Source: Maribacter sp.
Lineage (GTDB): Bacteria > Bacteroidota > Bacteroidia > Flavobacteriales > Flavobacteriaceae
Reading direction: 5' to 3'
DNA: 18,780 nucleotides
NCBI GenBank assembly: GCA_018679695.1
Contig: JAHHKH010000115.1
Coordinates: 1 to 18,780, forward strand
Each line of letters begins with the position of its first letter. Position 1 is the stretch's first letter. The notes under the pieces were generated by a model. That model worked only from the letters and a program-made list of their open reading frames with translations, was not told the DNA's origin and did not search any database. Below are positions 7,526-15,079 of the stretch, one piece after another. The translations under genes were made by a program, and so were the position numbers.

Positions 7526-7561
7526 AAGGTGTTACTTTTCTGAAAGTAGCACCTTTTTTTT
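7526..7561 (+). terminator. Intrinsic terminator of rpmH
   Basis: A 13-bp stem (7526-7538 with 7543-7555, one G-T pair) with a TCTG loop runs into a T8 tract (7554-7561). It lies 24 bp past the rpmH stop and 34 bp before carB. Confidence 0.9.
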
Positions 7562-7594
7562 GTCCTTAATAGAAGTTTTAAAATATCCGAGAGC

Positions 7595-10447
7595 ATGCCA
7601 AAAAGAAATGATTTAAAGTCAATATTGATCATAGGGTCTGGACCCATAATTATAGGACAAGCCTGTGAGTTTGATTATTCGGGTTCCCAGTCGTTGCGAA
7701 GTTTGCGGGAAGATGGCATTGAAACCATTCTCATTAATAGTAACCCTGCGACAATCATGACCGATCCCACAATGGCCGATCATGTATATCTAAAACCATT
7801 GACTACTAAATCTATTATCGCAATATTAAAAGAACACCCACAGATCGATGCCGTATTGCCGACCATGGGGGGGCAGACGGCGCTAAATCTATGTATCGAG
7901 GCCGATGAAAAAGGAATCTGGGAGGATTTTGATGTTGAGATTATCGGAGTTGATATCGATGCCATTAATATTACAGAGGATAGGGAGAAATTTCGTGAAT
8001 TAATGCTTCGGATTGGCATAGGCATGGCACCCCAGGCAACTGCAACGTCATTCTTGAAAGGCAAGGAAATTGCCCAGGAATTTGGTTTTCCTCTTGTGAT
8101 CCGTGCTTCCTATACCTTAGGAGGTGCCGGTGCATCGATTGTTTACAAGCCGGATGATTTTGATGAATTGTTGAGTAGGGGACTCGAAGTATCGCCAATT
8201 CACGAGGTGATGATTGACAAGGCCCTGATGGGATGGAAGGAATATGAGTTGGAGTTGCTTCGTGATAAAAATGACAATGTGGTTATTATCTGTACCATTG
8301 AGAATATGGACCCTATGGGAATCCATACGGGCGATTCAATAACCGTTGCACCAGCTATGACCTTATCGGACCGAACCTTTCAAAAGATGCGGGATATGGC
8401 CATCAAAATGATGCGTAGTATCGGTGATTTTGCCGGCGGTTGTAATGTACAGTTCGCTGTAAGCCCTGATGAAAAGGAAGATATCATCGCGATTGAAATT
8501 AATCCTAGGGTATCACGTTCATCGGCATTGGCATCAAAGGCAACGGGTTATCCAATCGCCAAGATTGCTTCTAAATTGGCAATTGGTTATCATTTGGATG
8601 AATTGGATAATCAAATAACAAAATCCACATCTGCACTTTTTGAACCAACATTGGATTATGTTATCGTAAAAATCCCAAGATGGAATTTTGATAAATTCGA
8701 GGGATCAGATCGTACTTTAGGTCTTCAAATGAAGTCGGTAGGTGAGGTAATGGGCATAGGGCGTTCTTTCCAAGAGGCATTGCACAAAGCAACCCAATCC
8801 CTTGAAATAAAGAGAAATGGGCTTGGAGCTGATGGTAAAGGCTATAAAGACTACGAGCAGATAATTAATAAACTAACTATTCCCGGATGGGATAGGGTCT
8901 TTGTTATTTATGATGCCATACAATTGGGTATTCCTTTGAGTAGAATACATGAGATAACCAAGATAGACATGTGGTTCTTAAAACAATATGAGGAGCTTCA
9001 TTTTCTGGAAAAAGAGATATCCCAATACACTATAGCAAGCCTTCCTAAAAGTTTGTTGCTCGAGGCCAAACAAAAAGGTTTTGCTGATAGGCAGGTAGCA
9101 CACATGCTCGATTGTTATGAAAGCGAGGTCTATAAGAAAAGGGAAGAACTTAATATCAACCGGATCTATAAATTGGTAGATACCTGTGCAGCGGAGTTTA
9201 AGGCCATGACACCCTATTACTATTCAACTTTCGAAGCGGAATTTGAAACTGCTGATGGAATAAGGAAAGTTGAAAACGATAGTCTTGTCACCGATAAAAA
9301 GAAGATAGTTGTTCTAGGGTCTGGACCGAACCGTATAGGGCAGGGTATCGAATTTGATTATTGCTGTGTTCATGGCGTATTGGCTGCAGCCGAATGTGGC
9401 TATGAAACCATTATGATCAATTGTAATCCTGAAACGGTTTCCACCGATTTTGATATCGCCGATAAGTTATATTTTGAGCCCGTATTCTGGGAACATATTT
9501 ACGATATAATCCGTCATGAGAAGCCTGAGGGGGTAATCGTTCAACTTGGTGGTCAAACGGCATTGAAACTTGCCGAGAAATTGGATAAATATGGAATTAA
9601 AATAATAGGCACTAGTTTTAAGTCTCTTGATTTGGCCGAGGACCGAGGTAGTTTTTCAACCCTATTGGAAGCGAACAATATTCCCTATCCACAATTTGGG
9701 GTTGCTGAAACTGCAGATGAGGCCCTGGAATTGGCTGATAAATTGGATTTCCCGTTATTGGTTCGCCCATCCTATGTTCTGGGGGGACAAGGAATGAAAA
9801 TTGTAATCAATAAGGAAGAATTGGAAGAACATGTAGTTGATCTTCTTCGAAAGATACCAAACAACAAATTACTACTTGATCATTATTTGGATGGTGCCAT
9901 CGAAGCAGAGGCCGACGCTATCTGTGATGGAAAAGATGTCTACATTGTTGGTATTATGGAGCATATTGAACCTTGTGGTATTCATTCCGGGGATTCAAAT
10001 GCGACCTTACCGCCGTTTAATCTAGGCGAATTTGTCATGCAACAGATAAAAGATCACACCAAGAAAATTGCACTTGCCTTAAATACCGTTGGGCTGATCA
10101 ATATACAGTTTGCAATCAAAGATGATATGGTTTATATCATCGAGGCGAACCCAAGAGCTTCAAGAACAGTTCCTTTCATCGCAAAGGCTTACAAAGAGCC
10201 TTATGTGAACTATGCCACTAAGGTAATGTTAGGGGAGAAAAAAGTAAAGGACTTTAAGTTTAATCCCCAATTAGAAGGTTTCGCTATTAAACAACCCGTA
10301 TTCTCATTCAACAAATTTCCGAATGTAAACAAGAATTTGGGCCCTGAAATGAAGAGTACAGGGGAAAGTATCCTATTTATTGATAGTTTAAAGGATGATA
10401 AGTTTTATGAACTATATTCTAGGCGGAAAATGTACCTGTCTAAGTAG
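7595..10447 (+). CDS. carB: Carbamoyl-phosphate synthase large subunit, short form without MGS allosteric domain
   Basis: A 950-aa enzyme that makes carbamoyl phosphate from ammonia, bicarbonate and 2 ATP for pyrimidine and arginine synthesis; it works with CarA, which is not in this window. It has the usual tandem ATP-grasp halves. The first starts SILIIGSGPIIIGQACEFDY (about residue 9), with GGQTALNL, YTLGGAGASIV and EINPRVSRSSALASKATGYP. The second starts about residue 571 (VVLGSGPNRIGQGIEFDY), with VRPSYVLGGQGM and EANPRASRTVPF. The E. coli enzyme is about 1073 aa; this one ends soon after LGPEMKSTGES, where the MGS domain (UMP, IMP and ornithine control) would begin. The following 86 bp hold no remnant, and short CarB proteins appear usual in flavobacteria, so this looks like a clade trait rather than a break. 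No separate promoter is seen after the rpmH terminator. Confidence 0.96.
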   Translation: MPKRNDLKSILIIGSGPIIIGQACEFDYSGSQSLRSLREDGIETILINSNPATIMTDPTMADHVYLKPLTTKSIIAILKEHPQIDAVLPTMGGQTALNLCIEADEKGIWEDFDVEIIGVDIDAINITEDREKFRELMLRIGIGMAPQATATSFLKGKEIAQEFGFPLVIRASYTLGGAGASIVYKPDDFDELLSRGLEVSPIHEVMIDKALMGWKEYELELLRDKNDNVVIICTIENMDPMGIHTGDSITVAPAMTLSDRTFQKMRDMAIKMMRSIGDFAGGCNVQFAVSPDEKEDIIAIEINPRVSRSSALASKATGYPIAKIASKLAIGYHLDELDNQITKSTSALFEPTLDYVIVKIPRWNFDKFEGSDRTLGLQMKSVGEVMGIGRSFQEALHKATQSLEIKRNGLGADGKGYKDYEQIINKLTIPGWDRVFVIYDAIQLGIPLSRIHEITKIDMWFLKQYEELHFLEKEISQYTIASLPKSLLLEAKQKGFADRQVAHMLDCYESEVYKKREELNINRIYKLVDTCAAEFKAMTPYYYSTFEAEFETADGIRKVENDSLVTDKKKIVVLGSGPNRIGQGIEFDYCCVHGVLAAAECGYETIMINCNPETVSTDFDIADKLYFEPVFWEHIYDIIRHEKPEGVIVQLGGQTALKLAEKLDKYGIKIIGTSFKSLDLAEDRGSFSTLLEANNIPYPQFGVAETADEALELADKLDFPLLVRPSYVLGGQGMKIVINKEELEEHVVDLLRKIPNNKLLLDHYLDGAIEAEADAICDGKDVYIVGIMEHIEPCGIHSGDSNATLPPFNLGEFVMQQIKDHTKKIALALNTVGLINIQFAIKDDMVYIIEANPRASRTVPFIAKAYKEPYVNYATKVMLGEKKVKDFKFNPQLEGFAIKQPVFSFNKFPNVNKNLGPEMKSTGESILFIDSLKDDKFYELYSRRKMYLSK

Positions 10448-10533
10448 TAAGACCTAAATTTCTTTTCCCATCAGGGGTTTCTACGACTGAGCTTCGGAAT
10501 GTGGAAATTGTTTTTTTGGAATTTATCCTAACC

Positions 10534-11937
10534 TTACCACTCGGTATGGAAAATACCTTCCATGTCTGTTCTTTCATAGCCATGCGAACCAAAATAGTCC
10601 CGCTGGGCTTGTATTAAATTCAAAGGCAATCTGCTTGATTTAAAAGCATCGAAATACGTCAGGGAATTCGAAAGACCAGGTAACGGAATACCATTTTTAA
10701 CTGATTGGGAAACAAGACTTCGCACTGACTCTACTACAGGCTTTATTGCATCAATAAAAGTAGTGTCGAACAAGAGATGGGACAGTTTGTCATTCTTTGC
10801 GTATGCATTGGAAATATCTTCCAAAAGTCCAGCCCTAATAATACATCCTGCTCTCCAAATTTTGGCTATTGAGCACAAATCCAATTCATAGCTATATTCC
10901 TCAGAAGCTATAGCAAGTTGGTGAAAACCTTGGGCATAGATTATTACAAACCCAAAATATAAAGCCTCTTCTACCATTTTTTCAAGCTCATTTTTATCAT
11001 TTTTATTAACAACCTTGGATTTGTAAAATCTAGAGGCTTTCTCGCGTTCTTCCTTCATAGCCGATAGCTCGCGCATGCTCACCGCTATATCAATAGAAGG
11101 TACGGGTATCCCTAAATCCATTGCATTTTGGGAAGTCCATTTACCTGTTCCCTTTTGTTTGGCCTTATCCATTATCCTGTCTACCAAATATCCATCGTCC
11201 TGATTATCCTTTTTAATTAGAATCCTGGATGTAATTTCCATTAAGAATGATTGCAATCTACCTCGATTCCATTTTATGAAGAGGTCATTAAGTTCTGGAT
11301 TACTATAATCCCCATATACTTTTAGGGTATTGTAAGCTTCGGAAATAAGTTGCATCAGTGCATATTCAATACCGTTGTGCACCATTTTCACATAATTTCC
11401 AGCCGATTTGGGTCCTAAATAAGCAACGCATGGTTCTCCTTGAAATTTAGCTGCCACAGCTTCAAAAATAGGCTGTACCAGGTTATATGCGTCTTTGGAA
11501 CCTCCGGGCATGAGGCTCGGTCCCAATCTAGCTCCCTTTGCACCACCAGAAATTCCAGCGCCAAAAAAATGAATTCCCTTAGCTTTGAGATATTCTTCCC
11601 TTTTATCGGTTTCCCTAAAAAAGGAATTTCCTCCATCAATAATAATATCATCGGGGTCTAAATGGGGTAAAAGGCATTCGATTACGATATTTACGGTTTT
11701 ACCGGCAGGGACCAATAACATTATTTTTCTTGGAAGGGATAATGAATTTACGAATGTTTTTACGTTGGCAGATGCCCCAATATCTTGATTGTTACCACAT
11801 TCATTCAAAAGGGAGTCAACCTTCGCTTCGTCAAGATCATGACCGAAGGCTGTAAATCCTTTTTCCGCAACATTCAAAATGAAATTACGTCCCATGACCC
11901 CTAAGCCGACCACCCCAAAATCGAAAGTGTTATTCAT
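10534..11937 (-). CDS. gnd: 6-phosphogluconate dehydrogenase (decarboxylating), variant cofactor loop
   Basis: A 467-aa protein of normal length. It oxidises and decarboxylates 6-phosphogluconate to ribulose 5-phosphate in the pentose phosphate pathway. The Rossmann start is GVVGLGVMGRN (8-18). Substrate and catalytic motifs are present: DGGNS (101-105), ISGG (129-132), and K184, H187, N188 and E191 in KMVHNGIEY; the C-terminal QAQRDYFGSHGYERT supplies the Arg and His that reach the partner subunit's active site. At the end of the second beta-strand, where NADP-dependent enzymes have Asn-Arg-Ser/Thr, this protein has Asp34-Leu35-Asp36, suggesting altered coenzyme preference. It is the last gene of a minus-strand operon, 11 bp after the thioesterase gene. 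zwf and pgl, frequent partners, are not in the window. Confidence 0.95.
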   Translation of the reverse strand: MNNTFDFGVVGLGVMGRNFILNVAEKGFTAFGHDLDEAKVDSLLNECGNNQDIGASANVKTFVNSLSLPRKIMLLVPAGKTVNIVIECLLPHLDPDDIIIDGGNSFFRETDKREEYLKAKGIHFFGAGISGGAKGARLGPSLMPGGSKDAYNLVQPIFEAVAAKFQGEPCVAYLGPKSAGNYVKMVHNGIEYALMQLISEAYNTLKVYGDYSNPELNDLFIKWNRGRLQSFLMEITSRILIKKDNQDDGYLVDRIMDKAKQKGTGKWTSQNAMDLGIPVPSIDIAVSMRELSAMKEEREKASRFYKSKVVNKNDKNELEKMVEEALYFGFVIIYAQGFHQLAIASEEYSYELDLCSIAKIWRAGCIIRAGLLEDISNAYAKNDKLSHLLFDTTFIDAIKPVVESVRSLVSQSVKNGIPLPGLSNSLTYFDAFKSSRLPLNLIQAQRDYFGSHGYERTDMEGIFHTEW

Positions 11938-11948
11938 TGCTGCCTATT

Positions 11949-12497
11949 CTAATGATTGTATTCAATTTTAACATTTTCACCTTTTAGTTGCTTAAGATGC
12001 TCTTTAACCTTAAATTTTGAAGCCTTGAACTTGGAACGCCTTTTCATTGCCTGTTCCTTGTGGCGCATACTTCTTGTAAATCGTCGAATACCTTGTTCAT
12101 TCTCGATAATCAAACCCGGCACCAATACATTATGACCATATTCATCTTTTGCAACCATAGTGAAATACGACGAATTACAATGCTTTTTCCCGCCAGTAGT
12201 AATATTCTCGGATTCTACGCGTACCCCCACCACCATAGAAGTCTTACCCACATAATTAATTGAAGCATGCAAAGTGACCAGTTCCCCAACCTCGATAGGA
12301 TTCAAAAAGTCAACTTTGTTGACCGAAGCAGTCACACAATAGTGCTGTGAATGCTTTGAGGCACAGGCAAAAGCAATTTGGTCCATTAGGTTCAAGATAT
12401 GCCCACCATGCACTTTTCCACTGAAATTAGAGTGGGAAGGGAGCATCAGTTCGGTTATTGATACCTGTGATTCTTTGGCAGATTTAAAATTTTGCAT
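11949..12497 (-). CDS. Acyl-CoA thioesterase, hotdog fold (BACH/YciA-like)
   Basis: A 182-aa protein that would hydrolyse acyl-CoA to free acid and CoA in the cytosol. One hotdog domain covers about residues 10-130. The conserved stretch SNFSGKVHGGHILNLMDQIA (23-42) holds Asn24, the HGG turn (30-32) and Asp39; FLNPIEVGELVTLHASINYVG is the following strand pair typical of the family. The tail from about residue 140 is very basic (SMRHKEQAMKRRSKFKASKFK) and probably helical. It starts 3 bp after the stop codon of the 121-aa gene and ends 11 bp before gnd, so it belongs to the rmuC-gnd operon. Chain-length preference cannot be read from the sequence. Confidence 0.88.
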   Translation of the reverse strand: MQNFKSAKESQVSITELMLPSHSNFSGKVHGGHILNLMDQIAFACASKHSQHYCVTASVNKVDFLNPIEVGELVTLHASINYVGKTSMVVGVRVESENITTGGKKHCNSSYFTMVAKDEYGHNVLVPGLIIENEQGIRRFTRSMRHKEQAMKRRSKFKASKFKVKEHLKQLKGENVKIEYNH

Positions 12498-12500
12498 TTG

Positions 12501-12866
12501 CTATTTCCTGAAGTGGGGAGAATCTTCCTTTTCAACATTGGTAATAAAATACTTGGTGTCACCCAACCAGAAAAAAGTGGCATATCGTTCCACATAATCA
12601 AGTTTTACATATTCACCTTGATATTCCTTTAATTTTTTTATTACCTCTTCCTCTTTGTCCAAAACCGAAAATGTGAATATCTGTGCGCCCGAGATACCCT
12701 GACTTATTTCTCCTTCCCAAGTCTTGGCCAAAACACCTTTGCGACTAATTTTGATCAATTCACCTGAGCGAACTCCCTCACTATAGGGAACATAATAGAT
12801 GAAGGCATATATGAGCAGGAAAACGCCAATTAAGGCCGTTATGGTCAAAAAAAGGACTCTCTTCAT
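12501..12866 (-). CDS. Small membrane-anchored protein of unknown function, conserved in flavobacteria
   Basis: A 121-aa protein. Residues 4-27 form one hydrophobic span (signal anchor), followed by a periplasmic or cytosolic domain with conserved-looking stretches YSEGVRSGELIKISRKG, KTWEGEISQG, FTFSVLDKEE and ERYATFFWLGDTKYFIT. The content suggests a small beta-rich domain. I recall that database relatives are sometimes labelled '6-phosphogluconate dehydrogenase'; nothing in this protein supports that (no Rossmann fold, no substrate motifs), and the label may have spread from neighbouring gnd genes. The ATG overlaps the rmuC stop by 4 bp (ATGA), and the next gene follows after 3 bp, so translation is probably coupled. 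Function unknown. Confidence 0.75.
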   Translation of the reverse strand: MKRVLFLTITALIGVFLLIYAFIYYVPYSEGVRSGELIKISRKGVLAKTWEGEISQGISGAQIFTFSVLDKEEEVIKKLKEYQGEYVKLDYVERYATFFWLGDTKYFITNVEKEDSPHFRK

Positions 12867-14209
12867 ATTTCAAGTTTGGATTCTTCTTCATAATCATCTT
12901 CCTGGGCGCGCTTGAGAATAGGTTCTGGTAATGATTTCTTCGCTTTGGCCCCCATCTTCTTCAGTCTTTCAACACTGGTGACCAAATTGCCCCTTCCCTC
13001 GACCAATTTGTTCATGGCCCCTTTGTATTCTGTTTTTGCTTCGTCCATTTTCTTTCCGACTTTGGTCAAGTCCGTTACAAAACCTTCAAATTTGTCATAT
13101 AAAGCCCCCGCTTGACGAGCAATCTCGATAGCATTCCTCTGATGTTTTTCATTGTTCCACATACTATCTATGGTACGAAGGGTCGCCAATAGTGTAGAAG
13201 GAGTCACAATTACGATATTCTGTTCAAAGGCCTTATTATAAAGAGAATTGTCTTGATTGATCGCTATTGCAAAAGCCGGCTCTATAGGTATGAACATCAA
13301 GACAAAATCAGGGCTCTCCATCTCATATAAATCTTCATATTTTTTAGCTGATAATTGGTCTACATGTTTGCGGATCGAGTTGATATGGTCTTTGAGGAAT
13401 TTGTTCTTTAGTTCATCCTCGGCATTGATATAGCGTTCATAATCGGTAAGCGATACTTTGGAATCAACAACCATTTTCTTTCCGTCTGGGAGATGTATGA
13501 TGACATCAGGAAGTACCCTGGTACCATCTTCAAGTGTAAAACTTTGCTGTACAGAATATTCACGATCTTTTTCCAAACCCGATTTTTCAAGAACACGTTC
13601 CAAGACCAATTCGCCCCAATTACCTTGCATTTTACTATCACCTTTCAATGCCTTGGTCAGGTTTTCAGCTTCCCGGGTAATTTTTAAGTTTTGGTTTTGA
13701 AGATTCAATAGTTGTTCTTTAAGGGCAGAGTGCATGCTAATGCTTTCTTTCTGGGAAGTTTCCACTTTTTCCTCGAAAGTCTTTATCTTCTCCTGCAGCG
13801 GGGAAAGTAGGTTTTTAATATTCTTTTGGTTTTGCTCAGTGAACTTGGTACTTTTTTCATCCAGGATTTTATTGGCCAAATTTTCAAATTCCTTTGTAAA
13901 CCGCTCCTGTAATTTTTCTACCTCCTCTTTTTGCTCATTGTTTTTTAACGACAAATGCTCTAAATCTGCATTTTGTCTTACAATCTTATGACCCAAGTTT
14001 TCTTTTTCAACGCGTAGTTCCTCTTTTTCATTTTCCAAACCAATGATCCTGTTCTCCATTTCCTTTTTTGAAAGCTCAAGTTGACGGCGTTCCTCAACTA
14101 AGGTACTTTGACTCGATCTGGTTTTTAAATTCTTGATGTAGTTTCCCAAAAAATAACCCATGGCAAGACAAACCAATCCGATTAAAAGATATATGAGGTA
14201 AATATTCAT
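12863..14209 (-). CDS. rmuC: DNA recombination protein RmuC
   Basis: A 448-aa protein. It has an N-terminal membrane span (residues 3-24), a long coiled coil (about 35-185, rich in Glu, Lys and Leu) and the RmuC domain (about 190-420) with KMQGNWGELVLERVLEKSGL, VLPDVIIHLPDGKKMVVDSKVSL and SPDFVLMFIPIEPAF. The D-x(n)-D-S-K pattern resembles a PD-(D/E)XK nuclease core. RmuC limits inversion at short inverted repeats in E. coli; the biochemical role is unsettled, and a nuclease role in anti-phage defence has been suggested. The highly charged tail (QEDDYEEESKLEI) overlaps the next gene by 4 bp. It heads the operon rmuC - 121-aa protein - thioesterase - gnd. In the 65 bp upstream only a weak element (TATCTTTA) is seen. 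Confidence 0.93.
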   Translation of the reverse strand: MNIYLIYLLIGLVCLAMGYFLGNYIKNLKTRSSQSTLVEERRQLELSKKEMENRIIGLENEKEELRVEKENLGHKIVRQNADLEHLSLKNNEQKEEVEKLQERFTKEFENLANKILDEKSTKFTEQNQKNIKNLLSPLQEKIKTFEEKVETSQKESISMHSALKEQLLNLQNQNLKITREAENLTKALKGDSKMQGNWGELVLERVLEKSGLEKDREYSVQQSFTLEDGTRVLPDVIIHLPDGKKMVVDSKVSLTDYERYINAEDELKNKFLKDHINSIRKHVDQLSAKKYEDLYEMESPDFVLMFIPIEPAFAIAINQDNSLYNKAFEQNIVIVTPSTLLATLRTIDSMWNNEKHQRNAIEIARQAGALYDKFEGFVTDLTKVGKKMDEAKTEYKGAMNKLVEGRGNLVTSVERLKKMGAKAKKSLPEPILKRAQEDDYEEESKLEI

Positions 14210-14254
14210 TTTAGTTTCAAATTCTTTGAAGTAAAGATAAAGGTTTGACTTTAA

Positions 14255-14277
14255 AAATTATAAGCAACAATAGCTTA
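14255..14277 (-). terminator. Possible weak terminator of the B12 importer operon
   Basis: A 5-bp stem (TAAGC at 14261-14265 with GCTTA at 14273-14277) overlaps the ATPase stop codon. On the minus strand it is followed by TAATTTTT. The stem is short and AT-rich, so this is only a possibility. Confidence 0.3.
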
Positions 14278-15000
14278 CTTTATTATTTTAAAGGAAGCTG
14301 TTTTCGCATCGAATTTTAGTATATCTGAAGGAAACAAACTTTCGAAAGACTGTTTTTTGATCAATTTACTAGGTTCCCCAAATTCATGCCCATCTTTATT
14401 CATAATCAGTATTTTATCACAAAGCTGTATGGCCATTTCAATTTCATGACTTGTAAATAGGATGGTTTTTTGTGTTCTATGCGCAATGCGTTTTAGTAGT
14501 TTTAATATTTGAACTTTGTGGTGAAGGTCTAAGTGTGACGTAGGTTCATCCAATAAAATAATCGAAGTGTCTTGGGCAAGCGCCCTTGCAATCATCACGC
14601 GTTGTAATTGACCATCACTAAGTTCATAACATTTTTTTGTTTTTAAACCTTCCAGATCAATCAAAGCGATTGCTTCTTGGATTTTACTTATATCCTTTTT
14701 TGATAGTTTACCGATCCAGTTGGTATAGGGCTGTCTTCCTAAGGCTATTAATTCTTGAACCGTTAGATTTTTTGATACCAATGGCTCGGTTAAAACAATA
14801 CTTAAGGTTGAAGCCAATTCAAGGGCAGCGTAGTTTTTTAATCTCTTGTCATTGAGTGAGATGGTACCGGACAATTTGCGCTGTACCTTACCCAGTGTCC
14901 TTAATAAAGTGGATTTTCCAATACCATTCACTCCAACAATGGCACCCAGCTCACCTTTTTGTAGGGAAAAATTCAAACCGGTAGCTACCGTGGTAACCAC
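14275..15000 (-). CDS. btuD: ABC transporter ATPase of the FecE/BtuD type (true start probably upstream of the GTG)
   Basis: The first canonical in-frame start is a GTG at 15000, giving 241 aa. The frame stays open up to 15087, and the extra codons encode a sequence expected of the family: ALQVIDLRIGYKSKK, with the adenine-stacking A-loop Tyr in IGY. The real N-terminus therefore probably lies near 15055-15070, where no ATG, GTG or TTG exists. Numbering from the GTG: Walker A GVNGIGKST (23-31), signature LSDGQ (127-131), Walker B IILLDEP (147-153) and H-loop His185. The Q-loop site reads VLTEP, without Gln. The protein should drive import through the upstream permease. Cobalamin as substrate is inferred from the adjacent riboswitch and receptor; siderophore importers share the fold. 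Confidence 0.88.
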   Translation of the reverse strand: MVTTVATGLNFSLQKGELGAIVGVNGIGKSTLLRTLGKVQRKLSGTISLNDKRLKNYAALELASTLSIVLTEPLVSKNLTVQELIALGRQPYTNWIGKLSKKDISKIQEAIALIDLEGLKTKKCYELSDGQLQRVMIARALAQDTSIILLDEPTSHLDLHHKVQILKLLKRIAHRTQKTILFTSHEIEMAIQLCDKILIMNKDGHEFGEPSKLIKKQSFESLFPSDILKFDAKTASFKIIK

Positions 15001-15079
15001 TTTTTTTGATTTATAGCCAATTCTTAGGTCTATAACTTGAAGTGCGGTATGTTCTATTGTAAAACTGATAGTATTTAAT

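Noticed and set aside
10457..10517. Possible terminator between carB and gnd (AATTTC ... GAAATT then T7)
   Set aside because: The stem is 6 bp and AT-rich with a loop of about 40 nt; too weak to call, although the T7 run is suggestive.
13408..13991. Short frames overlapping rmuC on both strands
   Set aside because: rmuC's coiled coil and RmuC domain are continuous through this stretch; these are shadows.
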